From Pseudomonadota bacterium (GTDB taxonomy: Bacteria > Myxococcota_A > UBA796 > GCA-2862545): 61,630 bases of DNA. Below are positions 60,911-61,630 of this stretch, piece by piece. Position numbers and translations under genes: made by a program. A model generated the notes under the pieces. That model searched no databases and was not told the origin of the DNA. It worked only from the letters and a program-made list of their open reading frames with translations. The DNA lies in NCBI GenBank assembly GCA_002862545.1, contig PKDJ01000055.1, positions 1 through 61,630 on the forward strand. The letters are read 5' to 3'. The first letter of the stretch is position 1. The number at the start of each line of letters is the position of its first letter.

Positions 60911-61630
60911 TCAGCCGCCGTGTTCTTGAGCTTCGAGCCAGCGCTCGCAGTCCAGAGCCGCCATGCAGCCGCTTCCAGCGGCCGTCACAGCTTGCCTGTA
61001 GACCGTGTCTTGAACATCGCCGCACGCGAACACGCCAGCGATGTTCGTGCGGGTGCTCCCCGCGCTCGTCAGCAGGTAGCCTGACTCGTCAGAGTCCAGG
61101 ACTCCGCCGAAGACAGCGGTGTTTGGCGTGTGGCCAATGGCCAGAAACAGGCCGGCACACTCTAGGTCATGCTCCTCGCCCGTCTCGACGTGCTGCACCC
61201 GGACCCCGCTGACCGAGTCCTCGCCCAGCACGTCGACGACGTTGTGATTCCAGAGAAACTCGAGCTTCGGATTCTGGAAGGCTCGCTCCTGCATGATCTT
61301 GGATGCGCGCAGGGAGTCCCGCCGGTGAACGACGGTGACCTTCGAGGCGAACTTCGTGAGGAAGGTGGCTTCCTCCATGGCCGAGTCGCCGCCGCCGACT
61401 ACCACCACAGGAACCTGTTGGAAGAAGAAACCATCGCACGTCGCGCAGGCTGAAACACCGTGGCCTTGCAGACGGGTTTCGTTCTCCAGCCCGAGGTACC
61501 TCGCCGAAGCTCCCATCGCGAGTACCAAGGCATCGGCGACCACCGTCTCGCCGTTCACGGTCGTCAGTGTGAAGGGCCGCTGACTCACATCGGCCTTTAC
61601 GATTTCATCGAAGGCGAAGGTGGTGCCAAA
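60911..61630 (-). CDS. trxB: Thioredoxin reductase, C-terminal part (5' end outside window)
   Basis: The open frame runs off the right edge of the window, so the N-terminal FAD-binding start is missing; 239 residues are seen. The redox-active disulfide is [13 protein letters not shown] (CATC), followed by the NADPH-binding [17 protein letters not shown] and the closing FAD motif [20 protein letters not shown]. The enzyme reduces thioredoxin with NADPH and would feed electrons to thiol systems such as the TlpA-like protein indirectly. No stop or shift is seen before the edge. Confidence 0.95.
   Translation of the reverse strand, partial: FGTTFAFDEIVKADVSQRPFTLTTVNGETVVADALVLAMGASARYLGLENETRLQGHGVSACATCDGFFFQQVPVVVVGGGDSAMEEATFLTKFASKVTVVHRRDSLRASKIMQERAFQNPKLEFLWNHNVVDVLGEDSVSGVRVQHVETGEEHDLECAGLFLAIGHTPNTAVFGGVLDSDESGYLLTSAGSTRTNIAGVFACGDVQDTVYRQAVTAAGSGCMAALDCERWLEAQEHGG

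Noticed and set aside
59585..61084. Open frame of about 499 codons on the plus strand opposite PP2C and the PfkB kinase
   Set aside because: It spans two well-supported minus-strand genes and the spacer between them, with shadow-like composition.

Overview
This is a gene-dense, high-GC stretch of a Gram-negative bacterial chromosome. I support 61 protein genes and one tRNA gene, and see no rRNA, CRISPR array, insertion sequence or prophage. Gram-negative cell structure is indicated by lipoproteins, predicted outer-membrane barrels, TolQ/TolR, a TlpA-type periplasmic thioredoxin and SppA. The mix of a VWA lipoprotein with a DDSCSM metal site, an orphan NtrC-type regulator, a PP2C phosphatase with a large exported part, an RdgC-like protein, a paired ArsA/Get3-like ATPase and a single-chain glycine decarboxylase resembles Myxococcota and related delta-proteobacterial lineages. 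That placement is an inference from gene content, not a phylogeny.

Layout. 1-7156: end of rimO, ctpA and murI on the minus strand, a one-polypeptide NadD-PgeF fusion, a TPR lipoprotein and an acyl-CoA carboxylase carboxyltransferase subunit. 7179-9917: the classic ribosome/tRNA operon rpsP-khpA-rimM-trmD-rplS-yraN. 9927-17004: envelope genes (barrel protein, NtrC regulator, TlpA thioredoxin, a second barrel-like protein, DapA-like aldolase, VWA lipoprotein). 17018-19796: a minus-strand triad of alpha/beta-hydrolase-like protein and two ArsA-like ATPases, every junction overlapping by 4 bp. 19857-25573: one-carbon metabolism (fmdB-like, folD, gcvT, gcvH, gcvP). 25605-26495: a sigma-70 factor. 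26780-33850: a long plus-strand run tolQ, tolR, ftsB-like, an acidic-tailed membrane protein, ygfZ, an orphan N6-adenine methylase, an esterase-like lipoprotein and an N-formylglutamate amidohydrolase-like gene. 33863-38085: minus-strand run of a beta-lactamase-fold hydrolase, MBL hydrolase, LD-carboxypeptidase and pyruvate kinase. 38152-44756: accD-folC, holB, a DUF2156 acyltransferase, a tiny basic protein, a thiolase and an anchored protein. 45102-49902: dam, sppA, a membrane-anchored subtilase and an OB-fold-like small protein. 50008-53333: an unusual cluster discussed below. 53400-61630: tRNA-Arg, MBL protein, membrane and VWA proteins, PP2C, adenosine-kinase-like PfkB kinase and the end of trxB.

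The most novel locus is 50008-53333. It encodes an IF2-N-domain/coiled-coil protein, a protein with two Sm/Hfq-like domains behind a duplicated helical repeat, a short RdgC-like protein and a conserved-looking partner. It reads as a candidate nucleic-acid-binding system. Other notable points are the NadD-PgeF fusion, ArsA partners with complementary P-loop lysine losses, a neighbouring hydrolase with Asp at the nucleophile position and a probable ATC start, seven GATC sites packed around the start of dam, and a recurring ATAG core in putative -10 elements.
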